A stretch of DNA of 64,000 nucleotides, from NCBI GenBank assembly GCA_934098735.1, contig CAKOOS010000001.1, positions 62,001-126,000 of the forward strand, read 5' to 3'. Source of the DNA: an uncultured Bacilli bacterium. Lineage in GTDB: Bacteria > Bacillota_I > Bacilli_A > RF39 > UBA660. The notes under the pieces were generated by a model that was given only the letters and a program-made list of their open reading frames with translations, did no database searches and was not told the DNA's origin. Shown piece by piece: positions 9,851-18,456 of this stretch (within the stretch, counting starts at the first letter, position 1; the number at the start of each line of letters is the position of its first letter). Position numbers and translations under genes: made by a program.

Positions 9851-10711
9851 GTGAAAAATGTAGAACCTTTGTTAAAAGATGAAGTAGAAACTTTTCCTTT
9901 TCTAAATGATAACAAAAAACCAGAAAAGAATAAAAAGCCAAATAAAGTAAAAAAAGAAATGATTATTACAATTATTGTAAGTATTGTAGTTGTTTTGTTT
10001 GTAGGTAAGTCATTATATCCTTTTTATGTAGGATTTGTTCACTTTGATGAGGGACATACTGAAAAAAAGGAAGTTGATACTAAAAAGAGTGAAGAAAAAG
10101 AAATTAGTTTAGGTTCTTTATACTTAGATAATATTTACAATAGTATAAATATTACCAATACAAATGAAATAAGTGATTTATTAGATGTATTTTATGGAAG
10201 TGATTTACTAACTAAAGAAAGTTTAACTAGTGAACAAAAACTTAGTTTAGTATTTAGTAAAGCTGGAATAAATTGTCAAAATTTAGAGCTTGATATGAAG
10301 CTTGATGATATCAAAAATATTGCTAAAAATTTATTTAATGAAGATGAATTTGTTAATGTTATTACAAATACTTTAAGTTTCGATATAGGTACTTATCAAA
10401 TTTCCAAAACTGAAGAAAATGATGTTTATCATATAGTTTCTAATGCTTGTTTTTCAAGTGATAATTATACTTTTAGAAGTTTATATAGAGCAAGTACTAA
10501 AGATGATTATGAAACTATTGATATTTATGAATACTTTGGATTCTTTATTAAAAATGAGGATGGTACTTATGTTGTTTATAAAAATGCTTTACAAACTGAT
10601 GCTATAAGTGATTATAATGATGATATAACTAAGCTTGGTATTTATAAATGGACATTTAAAAAGAGTAATGATAACAATTATTATTTTGTTTCTATTACTC
10701 CGCAGATATAG
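9851..10711 (+). CDS. Membrane-anchored protein of unknown function
   Basis: A 286-residue protein that I do not recognise. It has a Lys/Pro-rich cytoplasmic head of about 35 residues, one membrane helix (about 37-56, IITIIVSIVVVLFVG), a short charged linker, and a mixed alpha/beta extracellular part with no obvious catalytic motif. The GTG start is supported by AGGTGGG a few bases upstream. It lies after dnaI with a 70-base gap and converges on the YolD-like gene, overlapping its end by 17 bases. Confidence 0.7.
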   Translation: MKNVEPLLKDEVETFPFLNDNKKPEKNKKPNKVKKEMIITIIVSIVVVLFVGKSLYPFYVGFVHFDEGHTEKKEVDTKKSEEKEISLGSLYLDNIYNSINITNTNEISDLLDVFYGSDLLTKESLTSEQKLSLVFSKAGINCQNLELDMKLDDIKNIAKNLFNEDEFVNVITNTLSFDIGTYQISKTEENDVYHIVSNACFSSDNYTFRSLYRASTKDDYETIDIYEYFGFFIKNEDGTYVVYKNALQTDAISDYNDDITKLGIYKWTFKKSNDNNYYFVSITPQI

Positions 10712-11015
10712 ATATTATTTGATTAAATAAGAGAATTAAATTATTTAAGTAGACAAGTTTTTGGATCTTGTCTATTTTTTTTATTTTACTATTTATTTTT
10801 AACAAATGACCGTTTTTATAGTATGTTATTAAAATATTATTTTGAGTATAATAAGCTTCGATTATATCTTGTTCTATTTGCATTTTTTCTTCTTCACTTA
10901 TAATGGGCTTAGATATAGTATCTTTTTCATTTATTACTTTTTCTAAAATAGCTTTGTTACTTATTACAGAATTAAAAGGCAACCATTTTATCATACCTCG
11001 ATCTTTTTTATTCAT
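10695..11015 (-). CDS. YolD-like family protein
   Basis: A 106-residue protein with the YolD-like start MNKKDRGMIKWLPF and the family's beta-rich core (ITYYKNGHLLKINSKIKKID). YolD-like proteins are normally encoded next to Y-family polymerases of the UvrX type, and here the start overlaps the polymerase stop by eight bases with a GGAGG site before it. The pair is therefore one LexA-controlled operon. A polymerase accessory role is inferred from context. The 3' end overlaps the convergent gene at 9851-10711. Confidence 0.8.
   Translation of the reverse strand: MNKKDRGMIKWLPFNSVISNKAILEKVINEKDTISKPIISEEEKMQIEQDIIEAYYTQNNILITYYKNGHLLKINSKIKKIDKIQKLVYLNNLILLFNQIISISAE
10752..10784 (+). terminator. 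Plus-strand terminator embedded in the YolD-like coding region
   Basis: Stem TAGACAAG / CTTGTCTA followed by eight T residues, oriented to end transcription from 9851-10711. It lies inside the opposite-strand YolD-like frame. Confidence 0.6.
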
Positions 11016-12270
11016 GATGTCCTCCGATTTTTTGATTTCTTTCTATTGCTGTTGAATCTTCGAGAAGGTTAGAAGCTTTGATAATACTGTTTTTACCAAA
11101 TTTATTTTTTATTTCATCAATAGTTGTATTTATTTTAGTTTCATATATTTTTTCATTGTTACTTTCAAATAAATTTAGCTGTACTCCGGTTTTTTTTACG
11201 AGACCTCCGCAAGAAATACTTACTTTTCTAATTGGCATATTAGTATAATAACGATCAAATATTAAAAGACAAATGTTGGTTATTTCTTTAGTACTATCTG
11301 TTGGATTATCTAATTTTATAGAGTGATAAAAGTTTCCATGAATTTCTTTAGAATATCCAATTCCAAATCCGATGACTTGGCATTCTTGGTTGCTTGCTCT
11401 TAGTCTGTAGGTTATAACTTCAACCATCTCGGAAATTATTAATTTTATGTTTGTTTCGTTGTAATCTTTAAACAGCACTTGAGAATGACTATATGATTTA
11501 TCTTTCGGAGATATCTTAAAATCACTTATTTTACTTAAATCTATTCCATTTGCATGATTCCATAGTTCTTGACCCATTATTCCAAATTTATCTTTTAGTT
11601 TATTTTTATCATAGCATGCCAAATCTTTGATAGTATAGATGTTTAAAATATTTAGATTTTTTTCCATTCTTGGCCCAATTCCCCACATTTTAGATAGTGG
11701 TGTTATAGGCCATAGTTTGGTTTGAATATCTTTATAATCCCATTTAGCAATCCCGTTTTTATATTTTTTAGCTTCAGTGTCCATGGCTACTTTAGCAAGT
11801 AAGAGATTAGGTCCGATTCCACATGTGGCGGTAAGTCCAGTTTTTTCAGTTATCTTTTTTAAAATTTCTTCTGCTAGTTCGTAATCTGTTTTTTTATATA
11901 ATTTTAAATAATTAGTTACATCTAGAAAACATTCATCAATTGAATATATATGAAGGTCTTCAGGAGCAACGTAATCAAGATAAATACTTACAACTTCTTT
12001 GCTTTTTTTTATATATAGTTTCATACGTGGGGGAACTATTTCATACTTAATAGAAGAAGGAATATCATATAGTCTTACACGGGATGGGATACCTTGTTTT
12101 TTTAAAGCTGGTGTAACTGCTAAAGTTATAGCGCCATTACCTTGAGTTTTATTTGCTACTACCAAAGGAACTTTAAAGGGATCTATTCCTCTTTCTACAC
12201 ATTCACATGAGGCAAAAAAACTTTTTAGATCAATACACATTATATTACGTTTAGGATACAAATTTTCCAT
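11008..12270 (-). CDS. Y-family DNA polymerase (UmuC/UvrX/DinB-like)
   Basis: A 420-residue translesion polymerase. The N-terminus IMCIDLKSFFASCECVERG carries the first catalytic Asp and the steric-gate region, and YSIDECFLDVT carries the second acidic pair. A helix-hairpin-helix region (WGIGPRMEKNLNILNIYTIKDLA) and a little-finger domain follow. The ending LNLFE resembles a beta-clamp binding peptide. A close match to a Bacillus LexA box lies just upstream of the start, so the gene should be SOS-induced. The YolD-like gene is translationally coupled downstream. Family context favours the UvrX/YqjW branch over DinB (Pol IV). Confidence 0.92.
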   Translation of the reverse strand: MENLYPKRNIMCIDLKSFFASCECVERGIDPFKVPLVVANKTQGNGAITLAVTPALKKQGIPSRVRLYDIPSSIKYEIVPPRMKLYIKKSKEVVSIYLDYVAPEDLHIYSIDECFLDVTNYLKLYKKTDYELAEEILKKITEKTGLTATCGIGPNLLLAKVAMDTEAKKYKNGIAKWDYKDIQTKLWPITPLSKMWGIGPRMEKNLNILNIYTIKDLACYDKNKLKDKFGIMGQELWNHANGIDLSKISDFKISPKDKSYSHSQVLFKDYNETNIKLIISEMVEVITYRLRASNQECQVIGFGIGYSKEIHGNFYHSIKLDNPTDSTKEITNICLLIFDRYYTNMPIRKVSISCGGLVKKTGVQLNLFESNNEKIYETKINTTIDEIKNKFGKNSIIKASNLLEDSTAIERNQKIGGHHE

Positions 12271-12280
12271 AATTTACCTC

Positions 12281-12294
12281 CGAACTTTTGTTTC
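12281..12294 (-). promoter_or_regulatory. LexA (SOS) box upstream of the Y-family polymerase
   Basis: CGAACTTTTGTTTC matches the Bacillus SOS consensus (CGAAC-N4-GTTYC). It lies 11 bases ahead of the polymerase start codon, next to its ribosome binding site. Confidence 0.8.
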
Positions 12295-12348
12295 AAATTT
12301 ATTATAAAATAATTAGAAATATTTCGCAATTCCTATTTCTGGTATTTC

Positions 12349-12377
12349 TTGACAAACAAATTTTATATTGCTATTAT
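12349..12377 (+). promoter_or_regulatory. Promoter of surface protein A
   Basis: TTGACA (12349-12354), 17-base spacer, TATTAT (12372-12377). Confidence 0.75.
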
Positions 12378-12403
12378 TTTAATGTAATATAAGGATGGTA
12401 TTT

Positions 12404-13900
12404 ATGAAAGATTTTGATAGTAAGAAAAAAATAATTATGATTGTTGTATCTTCTTTGCTTTTAGTAATTGGAGTAACATTTGCTTACTTTATAAATAAGA
12501 GTAATAAAGAAGCTTCTGCAAATGTTAATATAAGATCAGATAGTTTAGATAAACTTACCTTTAATGTTGATAAAGATATTTCTTTAAATCCTAATCAATT
12601 TAATTTTGCGAGTGGTGCTGGTAGTTTAACTGATAGTGCCGTAGCAAGTGCTAATTTAAAAGCAAGTAGCTTAGGAAATAAAGCAAGTTATAATTATTAT
12701 GTTTATTTAAATATTACTAATAATGAATTTATTTATACAACAAGCGATAATAAACCAGAAATTATTTTGACAGTGACTGATCCAACTGGTGCAGAAGTAA
12801 AAAGTATTGATGGTTTAACATATTATCAAAATATTAAAATAAGTGATACAAATACAATAAATGGCTTTGATGTAACTACTAAAACAGGATTAATTGAAAT
12901 AGCTAATAAATATGAAATATCAACTACTAGTGAAGTAAAACAAGAGTGGAATATTACTTTAACATTTGTTAATCTTGATTCAGATCAATCTAAAAATAGT
13001 CAAAAGAATTTAGATGGAGTGGTTCTTATTCAAGAAAATGTAGTATATGATTCAATAGCTGCTGCTTGTACTGGTAAAGAAATGGGAAGCTGTATAGCAG
13101 AAAATTATATTTCAGATTCATCAATATATTATCATGATAGTAAATTAGAAAATGGGGCTGGAGATAACTCATATCGTTATGCTGGATCAAGTGATAAAGT
13201 AAATAATTATGTTTGTTTTGGCAGCGATGCTAGTACTTGTCCAACAGATAATTTATATCAAATAATAGGGGTATTTAATAAACAAATAAAATTAATAAAA
13301 TATGATAAAGCTGGAAGCAGTTTACTTGGAACAAATGGTGATTATGAAAGTAATGATGATTATTATTGGAATAATGATACTAGGACAAATGATTGGACAG
13401 TATCACTTTTAAACAAAGTTAATCTAAATACAAATTATTTAAATAATATCGGAACAACTTGGGCAAATAAAATAGCAACGCATACATGGATAATTGGTGG
13501 AAATACTTATGAAGCAATTTCAAATGCTTTAATTAAAACAGCGTACCAAAATGAAATCGTGAATTCTGCGAAAAGTACAACTTATGATGCTAAAATAGGT
13601 TTAATGTATGCAAGTGATTTTGGATATGCTTCATCTTCGGATATGTGGTCACGTGCACCACTTTTAGAATGTGGCGAAAGTGAAGATGTAAACTGGATGC
13701 GTAGGCCAATGGTTACTTGGACAATTACTCCTGATAGTCGTGATATTAAAGGTGTTTTTTATTTTAATGGAAGAGGTATTGAAGTCGCTTATGTGGCTCT
13801 TAACATGGTTTCTGTTCGTCCTGTATTTTATCTAAATAGTAGTGTTAAACTTGCAAGTGGAATGGGAACAATATCTGATCCATATAGAATTGAGGTTTAA
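12404..13900 (+). CDS. Anchored surface protein A of a three-member family
   Basis: A 498-residue unrecognised protein, paralogous to those at 28956 and 39187. A basic head and one helix (IIMIVVSSLLLVIGVTFAYF) anchor it. The N-terminal half is a beta-rich domain shared with the 28956 protein (FNFASGAG, SDNKPEI, DPTGAEVKSIDGLTYY). The C-terminal half is shared by all three (ENGA.DNSYRY, VCFG.DA.TCPTDNLY, GLMYASD, RPVFYLN..VK). Between W.I/M TP and RPVFYL lies a variable stretch of the same length as in protein B. ATG 12404 is chosen over 12395 because AAGGATGG is well spaced for it. Endonuclease IV follows after one base. Confidence 0.8.
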   Translation: MKDFDSKKKIIMIVVSSLLLVIGVTFAYFINKSNKEASANVNIRSDSLDKLTFNVDKDISLNPNQFNFASGAGSLTDSAVASANLKASSLGNKASYNYYVYLNITNNEFIYTTSDNKPEIILTVTDPTGAEVKSIDGLTYYQNIKISDTNTINGFDVTTKTGLIEIANKYEISTTSEVKQEWNITLTFVNLDSDQSKNSQKNLDGVVLIQENVVYDSIAAACTGKEMGSCIAENYISDSSIYYHDSKLENGAGDNSYRYAGSSDKVNNYVCFGSDASTCPTDNLYQIIGVFNKQIKLIKYDKAGSSLLGTNGDYESNDDYYWNNDTRTNDWTVSLLNKVNLNTNYLNNIGTTWANKIATHTWIIGGNTYEAISNALIKTAYQNEIVNSAKSTTYDAKIGLMYASDFGYASSSDMWSRAPLLECGESEDVNWMRRPMVTWTITPDSRDIKGVFYFNGRGIEVAYVALNMVSVRPVFYLNSSVKLASGMGTISDPYRIEV

Positions 13901-13901
13901 T

Positions 13902-14789
13902 ATGATTTTAGGATCACATGTAAATTTTGGGGCTGAGCAACTTTTAGGAGCGGCTAAGCAAGCTGTTAGTTATGGAGCAACAACTTTTATGTTTTATACT
14001 GGTGCTCCTCAAAATACAATAAGAAAAAGTATAGATGAGAATTTAGTTTTAGAGGCTAAAAAATTTATGCACGAAAATAATATTGATATTAATAATGTTA
14101 TATGTCATGCTCCTTATATAATTAATTTAGCAAATAGAGAAAAAGAAGAAGCTTGGAATTTTTCAATTTCGTTTTTGAAACAAGAAATCAATCGTATTAC
14201 TCAAATGGGGGTAGGCTATATTGTTGTTCATCCTGGAAATAGTTTAAAAATAGAGAGAAATGTAGCTTTAGCTAATATTGCAGATGCTATAAATATGATT
14301 ATTGATGATAATACTAAGCCAATGATATTACTAGAGACGATGGCTGGTAAAGGAACTGAATGTGGTATTAATATGAATGAAATAAAATTTATATTAGATA
14401 GAATAATAATAAAAGATAAAGTTGGAGTATGTTTAGATACTTGTCATTTAAATGATTCTGGGGTAGATATAAGTAAATTTACAGAATATTTAGATAGTTT
14501 TGATAAAGTAATTGGTATTGATAAAATTAAGTGTATTCATGTAAATGATAGTAAAAATGTTCTTGGTGCCAAAAAAGATAGGCACGAAAATATTGGATTA
14601 GGCACTATTGGTTTTGATAATCTATTAAATGTAATATATTCAAAGCAATTAAAAAATGTTCCTAAAATTTTAGAAACACCTTGGATTAATGATTGTCCAC
14701 CTTACAAATTTGAAATTGAAATGATAAAAAACAAAAAGTTTAATAACGATTTAGTAAATGATGTAATGGCATATTATAGTAAAGAGTAA
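13902..14789 (+). CDS. nfo: Endonuclease IV (AP endonuclease)
   Basis: A 295-residue TIM-barrel, tri-zinc AP endonuclease of base excision repair. It starts MILGSHVNFG and shows the family signatures: ETMAGKG, VCLDTCHLND, and HVNDSKN followed by DRHENIG. The ATG at 13902 follows GAGG at the end of surface protein A, making the two genes nearly contiguous. The longer upstream reading frame is out of register with any binding site. A terminator follows the stop. Confidence 0.95.
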   Translation: MILGSHVNFGAEQLLGAAKQAVSYGATTFMFYTGAPQNTIRKSIDENLVLEAKKFMHENNIDINNVICHAPYIINLANREKEEAWNFSISFLKQEINRITQMGVGYIVVHPGNSLKIERNVALANIADAINMIIDDNTKPMILLETMAGKGTECGINMNEIKFILDRIIIKDKVGVCLDTCHLNDSGVDISKFTEYLDSFDKVIGIDKIKCIHVNDSKNVLGAKKDRHENIGLGTIGFDNLLNVIYSKQLKNVPKILETPWINDCPPYKFEIEMIKNKKFNNDLVNDVMAYYSKE

Positions 14790-14806
14790 TAACTCTTTAT
14801 TTTTTT
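14780..14806 (+). terminator. Terminator after nfo
   Basis: Stem TAAAGAGT / ACTCTTTA with a short AATA loop, then a T-run. It overlaps the nfo stop. Confidence 0.75.
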
Positions 14807-15053
14807 ATAAATAAGTTCTATATTCGTTATAAATTTGTTTTATTTTTTGAAAGTTACTTGGACTAAAGTGACTTTCGTATCTATCAATATCAAATAAATT
14901 TGGATTTTTTATAACGTCTTGCCAATTTCTTTTAATAAAACTATAAGTAAAATCTAGTTCATCACTACTTAAGTTTGCTCCCTTAGAACTTGCAAATTTT
15001 GCGATATCTTCCTTAGTTAGTTTTCCAATATATTTTTCAATAATATTAAACAT
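14805..15053 (-). CDS. YqfT-like small protein (DUF2624 type)
   Basis: An 82-residue soluble helical protein. Length, charge pattern (LTKEDIAKFASSKGANLSSDEL) and position next to nfo resemble Bacillus YqfT, which also neighbours the endonuclease IV gene. The function is unknown in any species I know. The ATG at 15053 is chosen because AAGGTGA precedes it at a normal distance; an in-frame GTG nine bases upstream lies within that site. It converges on nfo. Confidence 0.55.
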   Translation of the reverse strand: MFNIIEKYIGKLTKEDIAKFASSKGANLSSDELDFTYSFIKRNWQDVIKNPNLFDIDRYESHFSPSNFQKIKQIYNEYRTYL

Positions 15054-15107
15054 AATCTTCACCTTAATATATTGTATGTTTTTAAAATAAAAAGGAATAC
15101 TAAATGT

Positions 15108-17042
15108 ATGAAAAAATGGTTTTGTTATGGAATTTTAGTATTGTTTTTTGTTATTTTTGGAGTAAGGTTAAGTAATATAAGTAATAATAGAAAATATTAT
15201 GAAGAAAAACTTCAAGAGAAGACTAATATATATGTTTATGGCAAGAGTGCTCCGCGAGGAAGAATTCTTGATGTAAATGGAAATGTTTTGGTTGATAATG
15301 TTGGTATTAAAACAATTTATTATAATAAAATAAAAGGAATAAAAACCAGTGATGAATTAGAAATTGCTAAAGTGCTACAAGAAATACTAGATGTAAATGA
15401 AGCAAGTATAGATGAATTAAAAGAATATTATTTAATAAAAAATAATAATGGAAAAGATTTAATAAAAGATGAAGAATATGAGCTTTTGAAAATGCGTAAG
15501 ATATCTAAAAAAGATATTGAAAAATTAAAAAGAGAACGTATTACGGAAGAAATGCTAGATTTTGACTCTGATGAAAAAAAGATTGCTCATATATATAGTT
15601 TAATGAATGAAGGGTATATTTATAGTAAAAAAGAAATTAAAAAAAATGTTAGTGATTTAGAATATGCTAAAATTATAGAAAGTAATATACCTGGAGTTAC
15701 TGGGGAACTTTCTTGGGAAAGAAAATATTTATATGAAGATACCTTAAAAAATGTTTTAGGTAAAGTTGGAAGTATTCCAAAAGAAAATAAAAATGAATAT
15801 TTAAATAATGGTTATGAACTTACGGATGTAGTAGGGTTAAGTTATTTAGAAAAACAATATGAAGAATATTTGAAAGGTAAAAAAGCTAAATATTTAGTTA
15901 AAGGCGATTATACTTTAGAAAAAGTTTTAGAAGAAGAAAAAGGAAATGATCTTGTTATTTCTATTGATATTAATATTCAAAGAAAGGTAGAAGAGATATT
16001 AAGAGAAAAAATTTTACTTGGAAAAAAGTATGCTAATACAGAATACTATAAAGATAGTTATGCTTTAATTAGCAATCCTTTGACTGGAGAGATTATAGCT
16101 TTAGCTGGTCAGAGATTAAATGCTGATGGAACATTTAGTGATATAAGTTTAAATACAATTAATAAATCTTATACAATTGGTAGTGCTGTAAAAGGTGCTA
16201 CGATTGGTGTTGGATATAAATATAATTTGATTGTGCCTGGAGAATATATTGTTGATAGTTGTGTTAAATTGTATTATGTTCCTCAAAAATGTAGTTTTAA
16301 AAGGCTAGGTAAGGTTAATGATTTAACAGCTTTAGCTAATTCTTCAAATTATTATCAATACATGATTGCTATAAAACTTACAGGTAATAAATATGTTCCA
16401 AATATGAAATTAAATGCTACGAAAGAACATTTTAAAATGTATAGAGATCTTTTAGATAGTTTTGGACTTGGAGTTAAAACAGAAATTGATTTACCTGGTG
16501 AACAAGTTGGAATTAAAGGAAAAACTATAGCAGATGATCTTTTGCTTAATCTGTCTATTGGTCAGTATGATACGTATACTCCAGTTGAGGTTTTACAATA
16601 TATAAATAGTGTTGCAAGTGGTTCAAGACTTCAGCTTAGCTTAATGAAGGAGATTAAAAATGATAATAAAATTCTGGAGAGTAAGGAAATAAAAGTTTTA
16701 AATAATGTTGATTTAGATAGTGAATCTTTAAATAGAATTAGAGAAGGATTAAAACTAGTATTAAGTGAAGGAACAGGAAAATTTTATGTACCGAAAGAAA
16801 TGGATTTTGCGGGAAAAACTGGAACAAGTGAATCATTTCTAGATGTAGATGATGATGGAAAAATTGATGTTGGTACTATAACTTCAACTTTTGCTGGTTA
16901 TTATCCTTCGGAAGATCCTAAATATAGTTTAGTGGTTATTACTCCGAACATTTCTCATAAAGAAGGAAAGACTGATGATTTTTATTTTGGTGCTAGTAAA
17001 ATAACAAAAGATATTGTTACTTATTTAAATGAATATTATTAA
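15108..17042 (+). CDS. Class B penicillin-binding protein (transpeptidase)
   Basis: A 644-residue DD-transpeptidase that cross-links peptidoglycan. One N-terminal helix (FCYGILVLFFVIFGVRL) is followed by the dimerisation domain (SAPRGRILDVNGNVL) and a transpeptidase domain with SAVK (S359-K362), SSN (S412-N414) and KTGT (from K570). This is the PBP2/SpoVD/MrdA-like group without glycosyltransferase. The ATG at 15108 directly precedes the basic MKKWF head, with AAAGGA upstream. Whether it serves elongation, division or spore cortex is not clear. The ftsW-like gene at 37924 is unlinked. Confidence 0.9.
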   Translation: MKKWFCYGILVLFFVIFGVRLSNISNNRKYYEEKLQEKTNIYVYGKSAPRGRILDVNGNVLVDNVGIKTIYYNKIKGIKTSDELEIAKVLQEILDVNEASIDELKEYYLIKNNNGKDLIKDEEYELLKMRKISKKDIEKLKRERITEEMLDFDSDEKKIAHIYSLMNEGYIYSKKEIKKNVSDLEYAKIIESNIPGVTGELSWERKYLYEDTLKNVLGKVGSIPKENKNEYLNNGYELTDVVGLSYLEKQYEEYLKGKKAKYLVKGDYTLEKVLEEEKGNDLVISIDINIQRKVEEILREKILLGKKYANTEYYKDSYALISNPLTGEIIALAGQRLNADGTFSDISLNTINKSYTIGSAVKGATIGVGYKYNLIVPGEYIVDSCVKLYYVPQKCSFKRLGKVNDLTALANSSNYYQYMIAIKLTGNKYVPNMKLNATKEHFKMYRDLLDSFGLGVKTEIDLPGEQVGIKGKTIADDLLLNLSIGQYDTYTPVEVLQYINSVASGSRLQLSLMKEIKNDNKILESKEIKVLNNVDLDSESLNRIREGLKLVLSEGTGKFYVPKEMDFAGKTGTSESFLDVDDDGKIDVGTITSTFAGYYPSEDPKYSLVVITPNISHKEGKTDDFYFGASKITKDIVTYLNEYY

Positions 17043-17060
17043 AAAAATAAATTTTCTAGA

Positions 17061-17096
17061 AAATTCCTATAATTTAGTTGAAAATTATAGGAATTT
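17061..17096 (+). terminator. Long hairpin between the PBP gene and rpmG
   Basis: A perfect 15-base inverted repeat (17061-17075 and 17082-17096) with a six-base loop. The following T-tract is short. Its 3' arm also forms the -35/-10 spacer of the rpmG promoter. Confidence 0.65.
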
Positions 17097-17105
17097 TGGT
17101 ATAAT
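17078..17105 (+). promoter_or_regulatory. Promoter of rpmG-efp
   Basis: TTGAAA (17078-17083), 16-base spacer, and an extended -10 TGGTATAAT ending at 17105. Confidence 0.7.
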
Positions 17106-17138
17106 TAATAAAGATGAATTAAGTGAGGAGGAATATTT

Positions 17139-17303
17139 ATGGCAAAGAAAGAAAATCGTAGTGAAGTTACTATGAGATGTTCTGTTTGTGGTTTTGAATT
17201 ACGTCCTGTTAGTAAAAATAAGAAAAATACTCCAGACCGTCTTGAATTAAATAGATACTGTCCAAAATGTAGAAAGACAGTAGCTGCTAAAGAAAAAAAA
17301 TAA
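17139..17303 (+). CDS. rpmG: 50S ribosomal protein L33
   Basis: A 54-residue L33 of the zinc-binding (C+) type. Four cysteines form CSVCG and CPKCR. The start MAKKENRSEVTMRC and the basic end KTVAAKEKK are typical. A GAGGAGG site precedes the ATG. It is co-transcribed with efp 18 bases downstream, both translation genes. Confidence 0.95.
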   Translation: MAKKENRSEVTMRCSVCGFELRPVSKNKKNTPDRLELNRYCPKCRKTVAAKEKK

Positions 17304-17321
17304 TAGAAAAGAGGATAATTT

Positions 17322-17882
17322 ATGGATATTAATATCAATGATATTAAAAACGGTATGACCATTATAATGGATGGTAATTTATATACCATAGTTGAATTTC
17401 AACATGTTAAACCAGGTAAAGGTCCTGCTTTTGTTAGAATTAAAAGAAGAAATTTGAGAACTGGAGCAGTTACAGAAGATACATTTAATACAAATATTAA
17501 AATTACTAAAGCCCATATAGAAAAAGTAAAAGCTGGATATTTGTATGCTATGGGTGATGATTATGTATTTATGAATAATTCAACTTATGAACAAATAGAA
17601 ATTCCTAAGTCAGTTTTAGGTGATAGTGTCAATTTTATCAAAGAAGGATTAGAAATAGATATTGATAACTATGAAGGAGAAATTATTGGCATTACATTAC
17701 CTGAAAAAGTTGAATATACTGTTGTTGAAACAGAACCAGCTGTAAAAGGAAATACTGCTACAAATGCAAGTAAAGATGCTAAAATTGAAACTGGTTATGT
17801 TGTTAAAGTTCCTTTATTTATAAATGAAGGAGAAAAAATAATTATTTCAACAAAAGATGGTAAATATTCTGGAAGAGCTTAA
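17322..17882 (+). CDS. efp: Elongation factor P
   Basis: A 186-residue EF-P, which relieves ribosome stalling at proline runs. Domain I carries the loop VKPGKGPAF with the tip lysine at K33, the residue modified in many bacteria. The OB-fold domains II-III end ...ISTKDGKYSGRA. The start is MDININDIKNG after AAAAGAGGA. No modification enzyme was recognised in the window. It follows rpmG, with a terminator directly after the stop. Confidence 0.97.
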   Translation: MDININDIKNGMTIIMDGNLYTIVEFQHVKPGKGPAFVRIKRRNLRTGAVTEDTFNTNIKITKAHIEKVKAGYLYAMGDDYVFMNNSTYEQIEIPKSVLGDSVNFIKEGLEIDIDNYEGEIIGITLPEKVEYTVVETEPAVKGNTATNASKDAKIETGYVVKVPLFINEGEKIIISTKDGKYSGRA

Positions 17883-17898
17883 TGCTCTTTTTTTTTAT
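17875..17898 (+). terminator. Terminator after efp
   Basis: AGAGC / GCTCT stem and a long T-run, overlapping the stop codon. Confidence 0.85.
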
Positions 17899-17918
17899 AA
17901 AAAAAATAAGTCAATGAC

Positions 17919-18362
17919 TTACTTTTCTTCTTTAGGTTCTTTTTCTACTTTTTCTTTTTTAGAACTTTTAGCTTTTAAATTTTCGTTAATTTCTTTAGTG
18001 TTTTTCCAAATCATAACTAATATTAAAGCTATTTCGTAAGATATTCTTATTACAATTGGCCCTAGAATTAATAATCCTAAGAATACTGCAAAATTAATAG
18101 CTATAAAACTAAATGAATATAGAATGATAAATATTGTTGTTATTAAATATACTATTTTTAAAATAGGTTCTATAATCATGGTTTTGAAGTTAAGAATATC
18201 TTTTAATTTTTGAACATTTTCACTTACTGGTTTAGTATCTTTTAAAAATAAATAATAAATTAAAATACCAGCAGCAATAGAAATAATGAATGCTATTATT
18301 GTCCAAATAAAGAAATTATTTACTGAATTACTAGTTTCAGATATGTAATCAATATTATACAT
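17919..18362 (-). CDS. Small integral membrane protein, unknown
   Basis: A 147-residue protein with three predicted membrane helices (about residues 18-40, 72-95, 97-120) and a Lys/Glu-rich C-terminal tail (KAKSSKKEKVEKEPKEEK). I do not recognise a family beyond a general resemblance to small DUF4282-like proteins. The ATG at 18362 is preferred because GGAG lies seven bases upstream; the in-frame TTG six bases earlier is too close. It is divergent from the Nudix gene across a long palindrome. Confidence 0.65.
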   Translation of the reverse strand: MYNIDYISETSNSVNNFFIWTIIAFIISIAAGILIYYLFLKDTKPVSENVQKLKDILNFKTMIIEPILKIVYLITTIFIILYSFSFIAINFAVFLGLLILGPIVIRISYEIALILVMIWKNTKEINENLKAKSSKKEKVEKEPKEEK

Positions 18363-18382
18363 GACCAAACTCCTTTCTATTA

Positions 18383-18410
18383 TAATATTATCAATAAATT
18401 GATAATATTA
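18383..18410. repeat. 28-base palindrome in the divergent region
   Basis: TAATATTATCAAT and ATTGATAATATTA with a two-base centre: 13-base perfect arms. It lies between the membrane protein gene and the Nudix promoter and could be an operator. Confidence 0.7.
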
Positions 18411-18413
18411 CAA

Positions 18414-18441
18414 TTGTTTTTTGGAAAGATTATGTTACAAT
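18414..18441 (+). promoter_or_regulatory. Promoter of the Nudix gene
   Basis: TTGTTT (18414-18419), 16-base spacer, and extended -10 TGTTACAAT ending at 18441. Confidence 0.6.
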
Positions 18442-18456
18442 TGATAGGGTGATAAA

